Shown in pieces: positions 1 through 13,400 of a DNA stretch of 64,000 nt. The stretch covers positions 3,656,001 to 3,720,000 of the forward strand of contig CM072879.1 in the NCBI GenBank assembly GCA_036937835.1. The letters run 5' to 3'. Each line of letters starts with the position of its first letter. Positions within the stretch are counted from its first letter, which is position 1. This DNA is from Pampus argenteus (Eukaryota > Chordata > Actinopteri > Scombriformes > Stromateidae). The notes beneath the pieces are model-generated. The model ran no database searches. It was given only the letters and a program-made list of their open reading frames with translations, and was not told where the DNA came from. Both the position numbers and the translations under genes were made by a program.

Positions 1-1019
1 GTGGGCCTGAAATAAGGTCAAGGATGACTCACAGTATTACTATTATGATGTTAGAAATAAAACCATCACAATACTTTAGAGTCAGATAACACAGGAGGTG
101 GATATGAAGTGGATGCAGCCCCACTCAGACAGACATGAGAGCCACTAAATACTTTGCTGGTAGATACATGATGTATAAAAGCTGATAGTGGTGAGTCATA
201 CAGTCAGACTGCAGACGGTGAAAATGAGGATGATGACGAAGATCATCCACTTATGGCACACCCATGGGCCGTAGCTCGTCACTCTCTTACGGAAGTAAAA
301 CAGCGATTACTCAATAATGTTGTTTAAAGTTACTAAAAAAAAGGAGGGTAGAATAAAACAACACTAGTAATTACGTCAATAGTTGAGAGGTGTGTATGTA
401 TAAGAACAGATGTGCCAGGACCAGACTTTTAGTTCTCTCATTATTTATCAGTTGTTACATGTGGCTCTTACACTGTTGCTTTCCATGAACTGCAGCTCTG
501 AACCGTGAATGATGGGAGTGTCTTCCAAAGTTAGTCCCCCATCACTTACTTTATACTTACTTTGTGCCAGGAAAGGAAGCGATCATTGTACATATGGGTG
601 TGTTAAGTAATGTTTTAAAACAGAGCTCATCCTTTCATAAAACACATGCGTGTCATCAGAGAGACATCGGTCCATACAGGCTGTGAATAGATTCCTTCAT
701 AGCACCACTACACCGTATAAGATGGGGGACAAGATCCACAGCCACTGCTTCTGTGTACAAATTCATTCCAAAGTTTATCTGACAAAGTATGTATCTGACA
801 TGACAAACCATGTGGGTTGTTTTCATCCTGTGGAAACACAAAAGATGCCCCGTGACTTTGGAAGACACACGTTTGATTTGAAGCCTCATATTACCTGGCT
901 GAACGTCAGAGTGCAGAATAAGGACAGAGTTTGTCTCCCATTATTGAGAGTTTAAGTGTGCTACAAAGAGTTTCAGCTCATTTCTGCAAATACCTCCATC
1001 AACAATAAAATCCTACTGG

Positions 1020-1660
1020 GGAAGAAAAGATGAGCCGCAGGAAACCAGCGAAGAAGAACAGCTACAATATTTCCGTTTCCACGATGGCTTCCTGACATTT
1101 GGTTTATTGTGAGCAGATTCCAACAGTTTCAGCAGATAGCTCTGTTTAACTCGTTGTGTTTCTTCTGAGTGCGGCTGTGTTTACCTGTGTGGATTTATCT
1201 TTCATACAAGATGGATAGTGCACATGGGGGTCCCGAGGCCACTGCCCGGTGAGGTAGGGCCCTGTGATGGCGCCAAGGGAAGAAGTCCGCCGGATGGCCC
1301 CCGACCTCCGCACCTGCTGTGATTTTATCCTTTCAACTGCGGAGATAAAGAGAGACAGAGCAACACGAGTTCAGCGTGATGAACTAACAGACAATTATCA
1401 GCTCTGCAGCCTTCTAAAGCGTTTGTCTCAGTGCTCTCGTTAACATCAAAAAACCTAACCTCACACGGACTTCAGGAACTGGAGCGAAGCTTGAGTTTTC
1501 GTGACAGTACCTGTGTGTGTTTCTCCAACACAAGCAGCAATATTTACACCCTCTTTGCCTTACAAAGCCTCGGTTCAACTGTTTGGCCCCGTATCTGTGT
1601 CAACACCATGGAGGCGTTTGACAGGACACATCAGGGCGCTGCGGCTAACAGGACAGGTGT
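1020..1660 (+). other. GC-rich island with exon-like ATG/donor pairs
   Basis: This patch is clearly richer in G+C and CpG than its surroundings inside the glcci1 intron. It holds two ATGs followed by short open frames that reach a GT donor. One is at 1211 (reading MDSAHGGPEATAR with a possible donor GTGAGG at about 1249). The other is at 1608 in a strong ACCATGG context, followed by 16 codons and GGTGTC. Motifs resembling the YY1-type ATGGC element occur near 1082. I recognise neither peptide. It could be a promoter or first exon of an antisense transcript, an alternative promoter, or just a CpG island. There is no downstream partner exon I can name. Confidence 0.25.
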
Positions 1661-1942
1661 CTAAAAACTACATTCCTGAATCACCCAATCAGATATGAGA
1701 CAGTCACGTTAATCCTCTAATTTCAAGTTTACTCTTCTCTCTTTTTAAGAGAGTGGAAATCCTATTACTTTGACCTTATATAGCTCTTTTCTTTACAGCC
1801 TTTTAGCATAGTCACACATGCCTATATACACCATATATTGATATGTCAGGATATGTTGAGATAGTCAGAAATGACATCAGTCGATTCTTTGAATGTTCTA
1901 GGATGTTTTATATGAAAAAGTGTTTTACATCCGATTATATTA

Positions 1943-1982
1943 CTATCAATTCATGTACAAATATCTGTACATGAATTGATAG
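1943..1982. repeat. Perfect 17-bp inverted repeat, 6-nt loop
   Basis: The arms CTATCAATTCATGTACA (1943-1959) and its exact reverse complement (1966-1982) flank the loop AATATC. No known element was recognised around it. It may be a cruciform-prone relic of a DNA transposon end. Confidence 0.85.
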
Positions 1983-3139
1983 AAGCGTGAGAGGAGATCT
2001 ATCAAATAATATATTGATATTAGAGATGCACTGGTTAGATTTGTTGGACTGATATCTGATATCAGATACTGACCTTAAAGTGAACTCAGATAACATTAAA
2101 TGTTTTGTCCTGCTTTAACATCATCTACAGCAATAAACTAGCATGCATACAGCTAGCACTGATATTTCCTTGTGTGTAGTGGCAGCCGTTTAAAGTGAAA
2201 CCAAAAGGCAGAAATAAGATGCAGAGGTGAAGCGTGCTGGTGAAGAGATGCAGCAGGTAATTACTCTAATGCCACGAGGCATCTCGCTCGCATATATGAG
2301 TGGAAATTAATGTACCAATGTTAAAAGGTTGAGTTCATTAAGCTCTAACAATTGGCCAACTCTCCCATCAAAATAGAACCAAGCACATAGGAAACATGTT
2401 AATATGTTAGAGGAAAAAAGAACATTATGCGTGTTCATTACATGATGCCTCATCTGGCCAATGTTCCTGTTGTAATCTGCTGTCTTGGCTTCTGCTCCAA
2501 CAATAGAGAATCCTATTAAACTTAGATTAAGGTAGAGGAAGAGCCTCTTGCTTTAAATCCACAGGATTACAGGTAAACTCAAGGGACTAACTTAGCCTTG
2601 GCCGTGATCTTCCTACTATATTAAGTAGCTCAACAAGGTAACACAGAGTTGTACCCCAGTCCTTCCTGTTAGCCCCAGTGTGGATTTTTCCACACCGGAG
2701 CTAAAATGATTTTACTACAGCTACTGAGCACCCAGGCCTCCGTAGACATGATACTGTCTTAAATAACACAGCATGTCATGAAGAACAGGCCAGAAATAAC
2801 ATTTATGTTACAGGGTGAACGATAATGAGTTTTTGCAGAGTGTTATTAGAAGTTGTTAGAGACTTGAGTTTTTATTTATTTGAATTTTTTTTCAGGACTG
2901 TACTGCTGGCAGGCAGTCAGTTCCTTTCACCTTGTAACCGAGGAGTAAATCATCCCAGATTACACAGACTGCACACACTCACACTCACACACACTCACAC
3001 GCCTCTAGGGCACAGTGCCATGTTGGTTAAGACATTCATTAGCTACTTAATCCATTATTTTCACATGATACTTAGATGAGAGACCAGAGCACAAGAGAAT
3101 ATGTATCTAATTAATGATTTTAATGTGAAAAGTTATCCA

Positions 3140-3200
3140 GCGCTACGATCAATATAGGACCCAAAACAGACCCTTGTGGGACACCATCACTAGCATCAAT
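3140..3200 (-). mobile_element. LINE reverse-transcriptase remnant
   Basis: Read on the minus strand, 3185 to 3156 encodes GVPQGSVLGP without interruption. This ten-residue block is the hallmark of non-LTR retrotransposon reverse transcriptases. The frame upstream (TKSHAIDASD) and downstream (ILIVALDN) stays open for a few codons but no longer matches the family well, so only a short, decayed fragment is supported. Clade (L2, Rex or other) cannot be told from this piece. Confidence 0.45.
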
Positions 3201-6200
3201 AGCATGTGATTTGGTATAAACAACTTCAACTCGTTATAAGTACGTATTTTGATAAGCACAGTACTCATGATTGTCCAGACATTACATGAACGAGTGCCGT
3301 TATGACACGGTCTAAACCCCAAATGCTGCAGATGTAATACACGACTTTTACGAGTTCACTCTAAGATTTTAGGTAAGCGGGATAGCTTTATGTTGAAATG
3401 TTGCCAGGATGTAAATGTAAGGTTAAAAATATGACATGTGGTGCTGTATTTAAATGAGTACAAGAGAATCTACTGAAGTCACCCGCAGACTTCCTCCAAT
3501 TTAAGCATTAGTTAATCACTTTACTGAAAATCTCAATCTGGTTTACTGGTCTGAGATGAAGACAGCTGTTATCTCTATTCCCTTTTCTCTCCCAGTATAG
3601 AAGCCGGCATCGATCGTCGCTTTCGGTGGTTAAAATGACAAAAATCCCTGGCTCCAGGTCACGTCAGCTATTGCTAATTTACATTAATTCACAGTGGAAC
3701 TTGATGGAAGGCTAAAATGAAACTTTCTGCAAGCTGCTGTCTGCACTAAACCAAAGATCATTTATGAAGGAAGACTGTGCTGTCCTCTGTGTAACACCAC
3801 TGTACACTGTTAACAGTAATGCAGTAATAATACATGCATACTCCCTTTACATTATATAGACTCTTCTCTCATTGTATGTAACTTTTTAATATCTTTTTAG
3901 GTCATTTGTTTTTAAACTTGTACTTAATTTGTGCCGTTTAATAATCTACCAAGTATCTGAAATATTGAAGCTTTCAGTGGGTTAGCTCTAGTCTTTACTC
4001 GGACTTTCATACAGCGTGTCATGTCTAGTAGTATAAGTGAACAATGTGTTACACAGTATTACATTAAAAAATATTAATTTGAACATGATTATCCAGATCT
4101 ACATGCATGTTCTCTATTACACGCAAATGAGCAGTGGCCACTGATACATTGAACGAAGATTGCATACAGATTATAATGAAAGACTACAAATACACAAAAG
4201 AGACCACAACATTATAACCTCACTTGTGTTCTTCTGGTGTGTGACTGGTTAAATTGAGCATACAGTCTGCTCACATTCAGTTTAAACTCAAGAATGAGGA
4301 CAAGCAGTTGTGGTGCCTGACAAACAGGGTGTATGAACAATGCCTGAGGCGGTGGCTTATGAAGACTTGACATGGATAGTTTAAATATTCATTTTATGCA
4401 GCTTAACTCCAAATGTAATAGTTTGTTAAAGCCTGAGGTTCGTTTAAAACAGCCACATCTTTACTCTCAGACTCTGGAAAACAATAATACAAATCTACTA
4501 CTAAATAACTACTGGCTATACAGTACATGTCTGGATTTTAATGGTTAAATAGAATTTACAACCAATACAGCGTATTGTGTTGCAGATTGCAAAAAAACAA
4601 CGTTTTTTTTTTTAAAGATTTCATGAACAATTATGACCCCGCTGGTTGAGATAAACAGCTGAAACTGAAACAGGCCCACTGCTTCCTGTCATTTGATGTG
4701 TGCTTACATGACCCCGGTGTGCAGTGACAGCTACAGTATGCAGCTATCATCACACCACCGAAGAAAAACAGACACTTTAGCTTTGAGGTATTGTCCTCTG
4801 CAAGATATTTGATGAGGAAGTGAAAAGAGATTTTGCATAGCAAAAAAAAAAACAACACAACAGTGTGAACAGCGGAAGAAAGAAGAGAGGAGTCATGTTG
4901 GGTACCATCCCAAATATAATCCGCAAGCTAATTATGTTCTTTCTCTCTACAGGCTGTGAGCACTTGTTCTATTTGAATGCGGTAACTTAAATTAGGCCTA
5001 ATGAATTAATTAGACACCTGTATATTGAAAAGTGAAATGCTCCATCTAACGTTACACGATGTAGCGGCGTCTTAACAAGCTGCAGGAGGTGGACGTTATA
5101 GCCAAATTTACCGAGCTGCTCAAATGACAAATAAGAAACTCAAATATAGTTTCATCGAAGAAAGACCACCAGCACCACGCTTGCTGGCTCGAGCTGACTG
5201 TTCAACAACGGACTCACACTCGCAGCTGTCGGGTCAACAGGTTGTTGGCAGTGATAGGTCCAACCACTGTCCAACTATGTAACTGCTAACGGCTGTTATC
5301 AGTAAATAATACACCGCTTCTGAATGTCATGATTGTATCTGAACAGAATTGCGTAATGATGCGTAATGCGTACAGTATTGAGTTGTATAAGGTATAAGTT
5401 CATGTTGAATACTTGTCCCCCAGCTATGGGAGCCTGTCACATGTTCTAAATACTCCGGTTTTGGGGTAATACGCCGATAATCCTCCGGTAACATCTGTGA
5501 TCACAGGTCATACTGTGGTCACAAACTAAACAAGCAGAAGGACAAACCTGACCTTTACCAGCTGTCAAAGTAGAAATCCATAGCACACACACTTCAACTA
5601 AGCCACAGATAAACGTATTCGGACCATTAACGAGCGCTACTATGGACGGAACTGTTATATGTAATGTGTAACAGCTCGATATCACTCCTCGCTCTTTCTA
5701 TTAGCAATGAAAAAAAAAAAAAAACACGAATGTAGCGGCTTATTTTTAGTCGGCTGCGGCTGGTAAAAATGACAGACTGGCAGCAGATTAGATCAGCTGT
5801 TGCAAATTAAACATCATTTTCCATAAAATCTGAATCAGAACCAGCGACTAGCAGCTAAAGTGAAAACTTTGTGTTGTTGATGTGTGTGTCTCTGTGTGTG
5901 TCTGGTGTCTTTATTCTGACAAAGCTTACGTGTGATTAGACGCTGCATAAAAACCTTCTGATGTTGTATCACAGCGAATGGCAGCTTTAGCATGAAATTA
6001 AAATCTTAAAACATAAATAAAGAAAGGAGGAGAAGTTTGTTGATGTTGTCATCATATTTTACTGATGAAAAAAACAAACAACATATATATATATATATAA
6101 TAAGCCTTGGGGATATGCATGTACTACAGTGATATATAGAGTACATCACCTGCTTTTAGATGACTAACATTAACACAGAGAAGAAGAACAGAGTGTGTGT

Positions 6201-6477
6201 TGATCAGTTCTCACAGTGTTTCCAGTGAATCCACAGAGCCACTGGCCTGGTGTGACTTACAGCCGCAGTGTGGAAGTGTCGTTGTGTTAGTTACAGTAGT
6301 TCATGCTTGCATTCGGTGGATGCTGAAAGCCTTCATGAGCTAACAAGGTCATCCAGCATGACTTTCAGTCATATGAACATCTCAAACACTCCCACCACGG
6401 TCTCATATATAATTCAGAAGGTGCTATTTAAAGGACCACTTCACACTTTTTCCTTATTTCTACGTAGAGGATTTGTT

Positions 6478-6512
<35 letters not shown>

Positions 6513-7254
6513 CACTGCTGTCTCACTGTGATTGTGAAAGGTTTATAGTGAGGTAAGGTGAGTTACATCGAAGCATCCTACACCGCACACAAATTCTCTT
6601 TTGTCCAGTGCTAACAGATACTGTTGTTGTGGATCTTTGAGGGGTCCACAATCTCATAAGAGTGGAACACGTTAGCAGTAGCCAAGATAAGAAAAACAGC
6701 AAACTTATGCAAATACGGACATAATTAAACCCGCGCGACTGTTTTTTTTTTATTCACTTCAACTTCGACGAACCCGCCAACTGGCAGCGAGCAAGCTTCT
6801 GATGCGGGACAGCTGTGGTAGCACCAGCGGTCCAGATACTGTATACACTTTATATTTATATATTAGCTTCTGCTGATTACAAAGTATACAAGATAACATA
6901 ACATTTGAACCATGTTCCCAAACGAACCAAACAAAAGAAGTCATAAACTGCATTTGAACCCCAAATTTAAAAAATGGAAATCTAAACTGATTCTAAATAA
7001 ACGCTGTAAACGGTCGAGCTGGATGTAAATAATGAAAACAGAACAGCGGGCAAGAGTTCACTGAGCCAAATTACATGATTTTTCTTTAAAAAAAACAAAA
7101 AAACAAACAAAACTGAGGTCCAGATGAAAATAAAGCTGGTCTCAAGTGTCATATTAAGTTATGTGCAAATTAAATAATAGTAACAAATAAACAGGAGGTC
7201 AATGCATTAAATAGAAGGAGGTCCCCGGAGAACATTCACGACTACTCTTTGAGG

Positions 7255-7430
7255 AAAACATCAACTAAAGTTGATGATTAAGAAACTAATATTTCTTTCA
7301 TTATTATGTCAGAAAACGGCGATGACATCTTCAAATGTCTGATCAGCAGTCCAAAATATGAAGATATGTAGTTTACTATCATGTATGACACAGAAAAGTT
7401 TAAAATCCTCACATTTGAGAAGCTACAACA
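7255..7430. repeat. Dispersed teleost repeat, family A copy 1
   Basis: The stretch holds the recognisable order TTATTATGTCAGAAAA, GATGACATCTTCAAATGTCT, a block around AAATATGAAGATATGTAGTTT, and TCACATTTGAGAAGCT. This is a common non-autonomous fish repeat usually bounded by CGATTAAT-rich ends. Several further copies lie at 17.1-17.4, 18.6-18.9, 21.85-22.0, 22.2-22.4 and 26.3-26.5 kb. Confidence 0.55.
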
Positions 7431-7956
7431 AGCATATATTTTTACCAGGTTTGCTTAAAAAAATATATTCTCGCACGAGGTCAGATGCTGCTGTTTTTAT
7501 TATGTGTTCATATGCGAATAATGTACTGGTTTACATCCCTAATCATGCGTCAAAAAAAAGAGCCAAATAAATACAAGTCATTGTTCCATCCACAGGCTTT
7601 ACTGATTAGCATTTTGCATACAGTCTTGTTTAGTCTGCATGTTTACTGTATATCATAACGTGTTTATGGGAGGGCTGTTTGAGCTTGTAGCTTGGTCGAT
7701 GTCGTGTCTACATGTTAAGACTAAATGGGACTAAAATGTCTTCAGTTATTTATGATCACAATATCCATATAGACTAAAATATCCTTAAATTGTTAACGTG
7801 AGTACACCTGTCCGTCTGTCTATTGATCTATTATGGCAGACAGTGATGACTAAAAAAAAAATAATATGTTGGCACTAGCTATCTGTTCGGCTCGGCTCCT
7901 TCACACATAGCACTGTCATTGTTTAGCAAAGGTCATCAAAATGAAAGTTAGCTATC

Positions 7957-7975
7957 TGTGTGTGTGTGTGTGTGT
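7957..7975. repeat. (TG)n microsatellite
   Basis: About nine TG units are visible within the glcci1 intron. Confidence 0.9.
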
Positions 7976-9504
7976 TCATTGGTTGCCGGCAGGCTTCCAA
8001 AACGCCATGCTCGGTGCTACCCTGGCTTCACGCATGCCCCACCTTGGCCACCATGATCAAAATACCCTGAACGCCTCTGCTGAAAGCAAAGACTGAGGGT
8101 GAAGAAAAAACACAAAGTGCATATAATGATAGAAGAGAGCTGACAGCTCTTAAAATTGAAATATGCTGTAACTATATATCAGCCACCACACACACGCTGT
8201 GTGTTGGCTGCTTTGCAAAAAACACAACACAAATGCATTTGCAAAGACAAATTGGGCTTCTTTCTTTTTTTTCTCTCTCTCTCTGTGAACGGATATCATA
8301 GTCTTGTATGTATTCAGGTACATTAAAGTGGATTTTGCATGTATGCATGTAGTTGCAGATGCTGGCCTGCTTGCAGAGGGCTCTGTTTATGTCTCACAGA
8401 CTGCTAGGCCCCAATGTTGCCATAGGAGCCACAGACCTACTAGCTGACGACGTTTCTATGATGACAAACAACCACAATGACACGATTTAATAGTAAGCTT
8501 TCAGCGTACACCCTGAATTCCCAAAGTCTGGCTAAATCATCTGTATCATGGAGATACAGAAGAAGAAGAAGCCTGTTTATCTTCGACAGAGTAGCTGCAT
8601 CATCACTACACAGGCATCCACATCCTGACATATTTACCTCATCATATGTCAGTCTACCGTAATAACAACTGCATTGCCTAATATCTAATTATTCTCTTAT
8701 TACCTTCATAATACACTAGAATAACACACCAGATTAGCTCAAGCTGTGGTGTGCTAAAATGTGATGAATATTATAACGTGCATTGTGAAGTGGCTGTAGC
8801 ACCTATTGTGGAAATATACATATTACATGTATTCTCAGTGTTTTTTGCGTAAAGCATCAGTCTCTATTGTATTATGACCCAATTAGACAGCTAGCCAACT
8901 AGCCTAGCATCTCGCCCCGATATGGGTAGTTCCATCGTAGCTAAAGAGAACCGTTCGCTAAATTGAACTATATGAGGAAACCTGCTAATTTTAGGTGGTC
9001 TGGCTTAATGGTGAATATATAGACGCGTTAGAAATTCTTTTTGACTTTATTCTGAATAATGTCAGTCCTCTTGACAGTTCGGCATGTATCAAATTTACAG
9101 AACTGAGGTCATTTCAATTAAAATGTCATTTTTTAAAGCTAATTCGCCTCTTATTTCCACTAGCTTTTCTCTCCAAAACACAACGTGGCGCCTGATGGCA
9201 AACGGTGGTAACAATGATCAAACTTAAGATTTTATCGCAGTTTAGTATTGAATGGTGGAGTATATATGCGCCGAATATAAGAATACATTGTCTTTATTTG
9301 AACATTTAGTGATTATCGCTGTTAAATTAACGTATCGCGTTCATTCATCACCGAAACCTCCAATTGTCATATTTTCTAAGCTAGTTTGGCGTGACGGTCG
9401 CTCAATACGTCGAGACAGAACGACACTTAGCATAGCACTAAGCTTTCTGGACGATGATGGGTGCATTCAAGATCGACTTCATCTATTTGAAATGATGATA
9501 TTAC

Positions 9505-9862
9505 CTTTGGAAACAGGAGAATATGGAGAGCGCTCAGGTGAGCTCCTGCTGTCCGGAGGTGAGAGTGTCTGCCTTGGGACCAGCCTGCTGTCCGAGCCGC
9601 TTCCACCCGGATTGGCGGGACTGGAGCAACGGGACGTCGTCGGTCCTGTGCTGCTCCCGGCTACTGAGAAGGAGGAGGAAGCGGATCGGGGTGGGCTGTG
9701 TTGATTTCCACGCAGAAGCTGGTACGGCACCGTGGCGCGGATAGGCTGCAACCGGACCGCGGTGGTGTTGTTGCTGCAGGAAGAGCAGGAGGCTGTCGGG
9801 GAGCCGCTGTGTTTAACCCGCTGCTGGGTTGAGCCGGTGGCTGCTGCTGTTGATGCTGACAT
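9505..9862 (-). CDS. glcci1: glcci1, first coding exon (N-terminus)
   Basis: Glucocorticoid-induced transcript 1 protein, N-terminal 119 residues. The start ATG is at 9862 on the minus strand. A TTG two codons upstream is not the start. The exon ends at 9505 (codon phase 1) with donor AAAG/GTAATA. The decisive feature is the block LQPIRATVPYQLLRGNQHSP (about residues 38-57), the best conserved N-terminal signature of GLCCI1. The rest is Ser/Pro/Gly-rich low complexity ending in SPPDSRSSPERSPYSPVSK, again as in the mammalian protein. The human protein is about 547 residues, so most of the gene lies beyond the left edge. Its cellular role is not well settled; it is glucocorticoid-inducible and linked in people to steroid response in asthma. 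umad1 lies upstream in the same orientation, as in human. Confidence 0.92.
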
Positions 9863-10301
9863 GATCAACTACTTCAATTGATTAAAGTTGTTTATGTTAA
9901 CAGTGTAAACGGTAAAGGTACACTGTCACAGCCTAACTTTACTGGTGTGTTGTTCAGCATACGACACATACGCTACCCATCTGAACAAAGTCTGCCAGCT
10001 GTCAAAAGTTTCTGAAGTTCATTCACGACGTCCCAACCCAAAGTTACACATCTGCGATGTTATCGACGAACACTGTAAAGTTAGCTCTTGGTTTCCCTGT
10101 CTGATGAGCACAACCAGTAAGTTGTAAGCATACATGTAGACCTACTGTTAACCGTTTTGTTTAAAAATCCTCTTTACTTAGTCAAATTAGTCCTTGGTGT
10201 CTTTCTTAAAAAGGTCTCGACTCTTCTACCACAAGACAGCAGATGTCAGTTGAAGGAACTACTGACAAGAAGTTGGACCAAATCACCACGACTTCTTTCT
10301 G

Positions 10302-10426
10302 ATTGGTGTGGGACTACTTCCTGGTCATGTCAGTAGGGTGTCATTGGTTGTATTGAACCTGTATCCAATAATATAATATAAATGAGCGGCAGGTTGATCA
10401 GAAGTCATGTCAGGACGTGCTATTGG
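10302..10426 (-). promoter_or_regulatory. glcci1: Putative glcci1 upstream promoter with three CCAAT boxes
   Basis: Three ATTGG motifs on the plus strand (10302-10306, 10343-10347, 10422-10426) read as CCAAT boxes on the strand of glcci1, 440-565 bp upstream of its ATG. CpGs are frequent from about 9350 to 10080. Spacing is 41 and 79 bp. This is a motif-based inference and no start site is proven. Confidence 0.35.
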
Positions 10427-10429
10427 TTA

Positions 10430-13400
10430 GCGACCACTGCATATAAACAGGATCCAACATTATAACTAGTGTAAAATGTCTATTATATTTTTCTAGTGAA
10501 GTAAGTGAGTGATCTCATTTTACAGTATATTTTTTAAATTGGTAGTTACACACAAACCTCAATAGATGATCAAATTCACTAAACATGTCTAAGAACTCAA
10601 GTCAAACTGTGGTGGAGACAGTGGTGTGTTAAAAATGACGGTTGTAACTGTGAACATGACATTACCGGAAATACTTTGTTGTTTCTGTTTCATTAGAAAT
10701 AAATAAATAAACACAAACATCTTTCTTGAAGTGTATCGAGTAAGGTCAAGTTCCAGAGGTGGAATACATTCGCTGTTTTCCAAGTCATGAGTAAGTCTCA
10801 AGGTTTAGCTATAAAGTCATAAGTCAAGACCAACAAAGCCTCAAGTCAGAATTAATGCCCCAAGTCAAGAACAAAGTCTCACTGTAGAATCGTCAAGGTT
10901 AACAAAGTCAAGATCAACAAAGTCAAGACCAACAAAGCCTCAAGTCAGAATTAATGCCCCAAGTCAAGAACAAAGTCTCACTGAAGAATCATCAAGGTTA
11001 ACACGTCCAAAGTCAAGATCAACAAATCCTAAGTCAAAGCCAACTAGTCAAAAGTCAAGATGAACAAATGCACCAAGTCGAGGCTAAAATATCTCAGTCA
11101 AGTCTCTCTCTGACGAGTCCTAAACCCTGTTGCATTTTACTTTGATGGCTTGTCAGGAAAATGAAGACTGTATTCACTACACACTTTTCTATAACATCAT
11201 TTTGTATCTTTGGGTTGGGGAAAGATCAAGTCACTCCAAGTCAAAACGAGAAGGTTCAAATTAAGTGATCAGTCTTTGGTGTTATAGTCAAATACCTTCA
11301 CTACATACAAACACAATTCATCTACACTTTGAAAAGTGTGAGTAATTAGTATTTCCTGGTACATTTATAACACATTACCAGCATTAATGCACTTTAATTC
11401 AGTTTGAGACAGTTTAGTATGTGTTTTTCCCCTAAAGTACAACAAGAATGAAAGGTATATTGTATACAAAGGCACAGCAGGTTAAGAGGAGACCAACTTT
11501 GATCATGTACAAACAAATACAGTACAAATAAAGTACTTGGTAAATTCCATATTCCAAAATTCACAAAGTAACTCTAAAAGGAAATACCCTTGTTGAACGA
11601 CAGACCCACAAATTATTCCAACTGTTGGAACTTTACTTCAAACCAGGATGTGAAAGTCATTCTAAGAAAACCACTCAGAACAAAAGCTCCAGATGAATGA
11701 AAGGTGAAATCCTCCGCGTAGCTTACAGTATTTACCAGCGGTGAAATACAAGAGATTGTATCTTGGTTAATGTAAGTACTGTAACTTCTCTAAATTTGAT
11801 CCATGTAATGGCCGTGTCTCGTATAATGCCTGGGAAAAATAACATTGCAGAGGTGTACCTGCACTATAAAAGCAGTAAATGCAGTATAATGTACATTTCC
11901 ACATCAGTACAACACTCACCTCTCTGCTGCTCTTTCTCTAATAGAAGTGCAAATTGGAGTGGTATGACATTACTCTGTTGTTGTACTGATGAAGTTACTG
12001 CTGTACATTTTAAATATGCATAAAACACATCATTTTGTGTCATGCCAACACGTGAAACCGGGTAAATCAGGAAAAGCAAACGCGCGATCCAAATAAAGGC
12101 CCGGTAAAAGGTGTACATAAAAAAGTGGTCATCCACCTTAACCTCTTGGGTATATAACTGTGTACAATACATGCTGTCATGCCTTGAAATCATTACTATA
12201 GAGTTAAAAAAGTGCACAAACCATAAATTCCATAAATGTATGATGTTGACAAAATAAAGCACTAATGGAAAACTCAAGACAGAATAAATAAAAAATAAAC
12301 TGATTCTGGCAGGAAAAAAAGGTGCCAATGCTGGGAAGGCCACATTCAGGGAGCAACATTTAAATCAGCTGATGATTGGTAGGGGCTAACACTTGTAAAG
12401 CAGACAAAATATTAACTGCAGCAAAAGGGTTTTGCTACACATAAAGTAAAATATAGAAACAGTATCATATGAAATTCATAAAAGCTAAACTTGGTAAAAA
12501 ATACTTGTACTGTACATTTGAACTGTATCACTTAAGCAATCTCTACATGTTGCAGTTCATACCAGACCTTACATTCAATGATTCTATTGAAGACTTGGGT
12601 TTAACTCAATAGGAGGTAGGAAGTGCTAAGCTTTGACTAAAGTTATTGTTTTATCATCTATGCGTCTCATCCTCAAATGACCTGAAACAAGTCTTTAGTA
12701 CCTTTGGAATTGACACCCTGTACTAAACAGTAGATAGTTGACACACATATGCGATAACATATCCATCTCTGCTTAAATGACAACTACAGTTTATTACGAC
12801 TTGGCTCTCACTTTTGTAGTTACGGCTGTCATTTGTATCAGTAACAATAGAATTGTACTCTCTTAGTTGCTGAGGTCTGACGAGAAGTCTGCACAGATCC
12901 AGAACAGACCTGAACCCGGCTCGTACCTGTGTCTTGGAGACTCATGTCTGAACCGTCGCCTGACCAAAAACACCTCTGGACGCAACTGAATACACCGACA
13001 ACTAACATGTGATATAGCGCTAAGGGACACATGCAAGTTGAGTGGTGCTTTTTTCAGTTATTAAGAAGGCATAATGGCCTGAGACTATACAGTATTTCCT
13101 TTTTACCCTCCTCTCAGTACGTACTGCAATACCTTTTAGCAAAATCATGACACCATGGACCCAGACAACTGGCTCAATCAGAGAGAGACATTTCTTAGAA
13201 ATCAAATTGGAAAATTGCCAAAACCTAACCTGACACGCATTTGAGGCTGTATGCAACAAGATGGCTCCAATGTGAAACCTGATTCTTTGTCAGGGCTCAT
13301 TCAGGTGTCAAAACTCACATGATCATGGTCACATGTTGTTAAAAAAAATAGACAAATTAGTCAAACGTATGTGGAGGAGACAACAAAGCAGTAGAGTAAA

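Larger units (their letters stand above)
1..9504 (-). other. glcci1: glcci1 intron 1 (partial, runs off the left edge)
   Basis: Everything left of the glcci1 first coding exon should be intron, because that exon ends in a good minus-strand donor (GTAATA just below 9505) and no later glcci1 exon can be read here. I looked on the minus strand for the conserved second-exon motifs of the family and found none, so exon 2 lies outside the window. The stretch is AT-rich. It contains AT, TG and A runs, a perfect 17-bp inverted repeat at 1943-1982, a GC-rich exon-like island at about 1020-1660, a LINE reverse-transcriptase scrap near 3150 and one copy of a dispersed fish repeat near 7255-7430. The remaining open frames are short and unconvincing. 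A long first intron is also known for human GLCCI1. Confidence 0.7.

Noticed and set aside
9252..9704. 150-codon plus-strand open frame overlapping glcci1 exon 1
   Set aside because: Its second half is the antisense shadow of the GC-rich glcci1 exon; the first half resembles nothing known.
11864..12343. 159-codon minus-strand open frame between umad1 and glcci1
   Set aside because: AT-rich, hydrophobic, no recognised motif, and placed where the umad1 3' UTR is expected. Considered chance.
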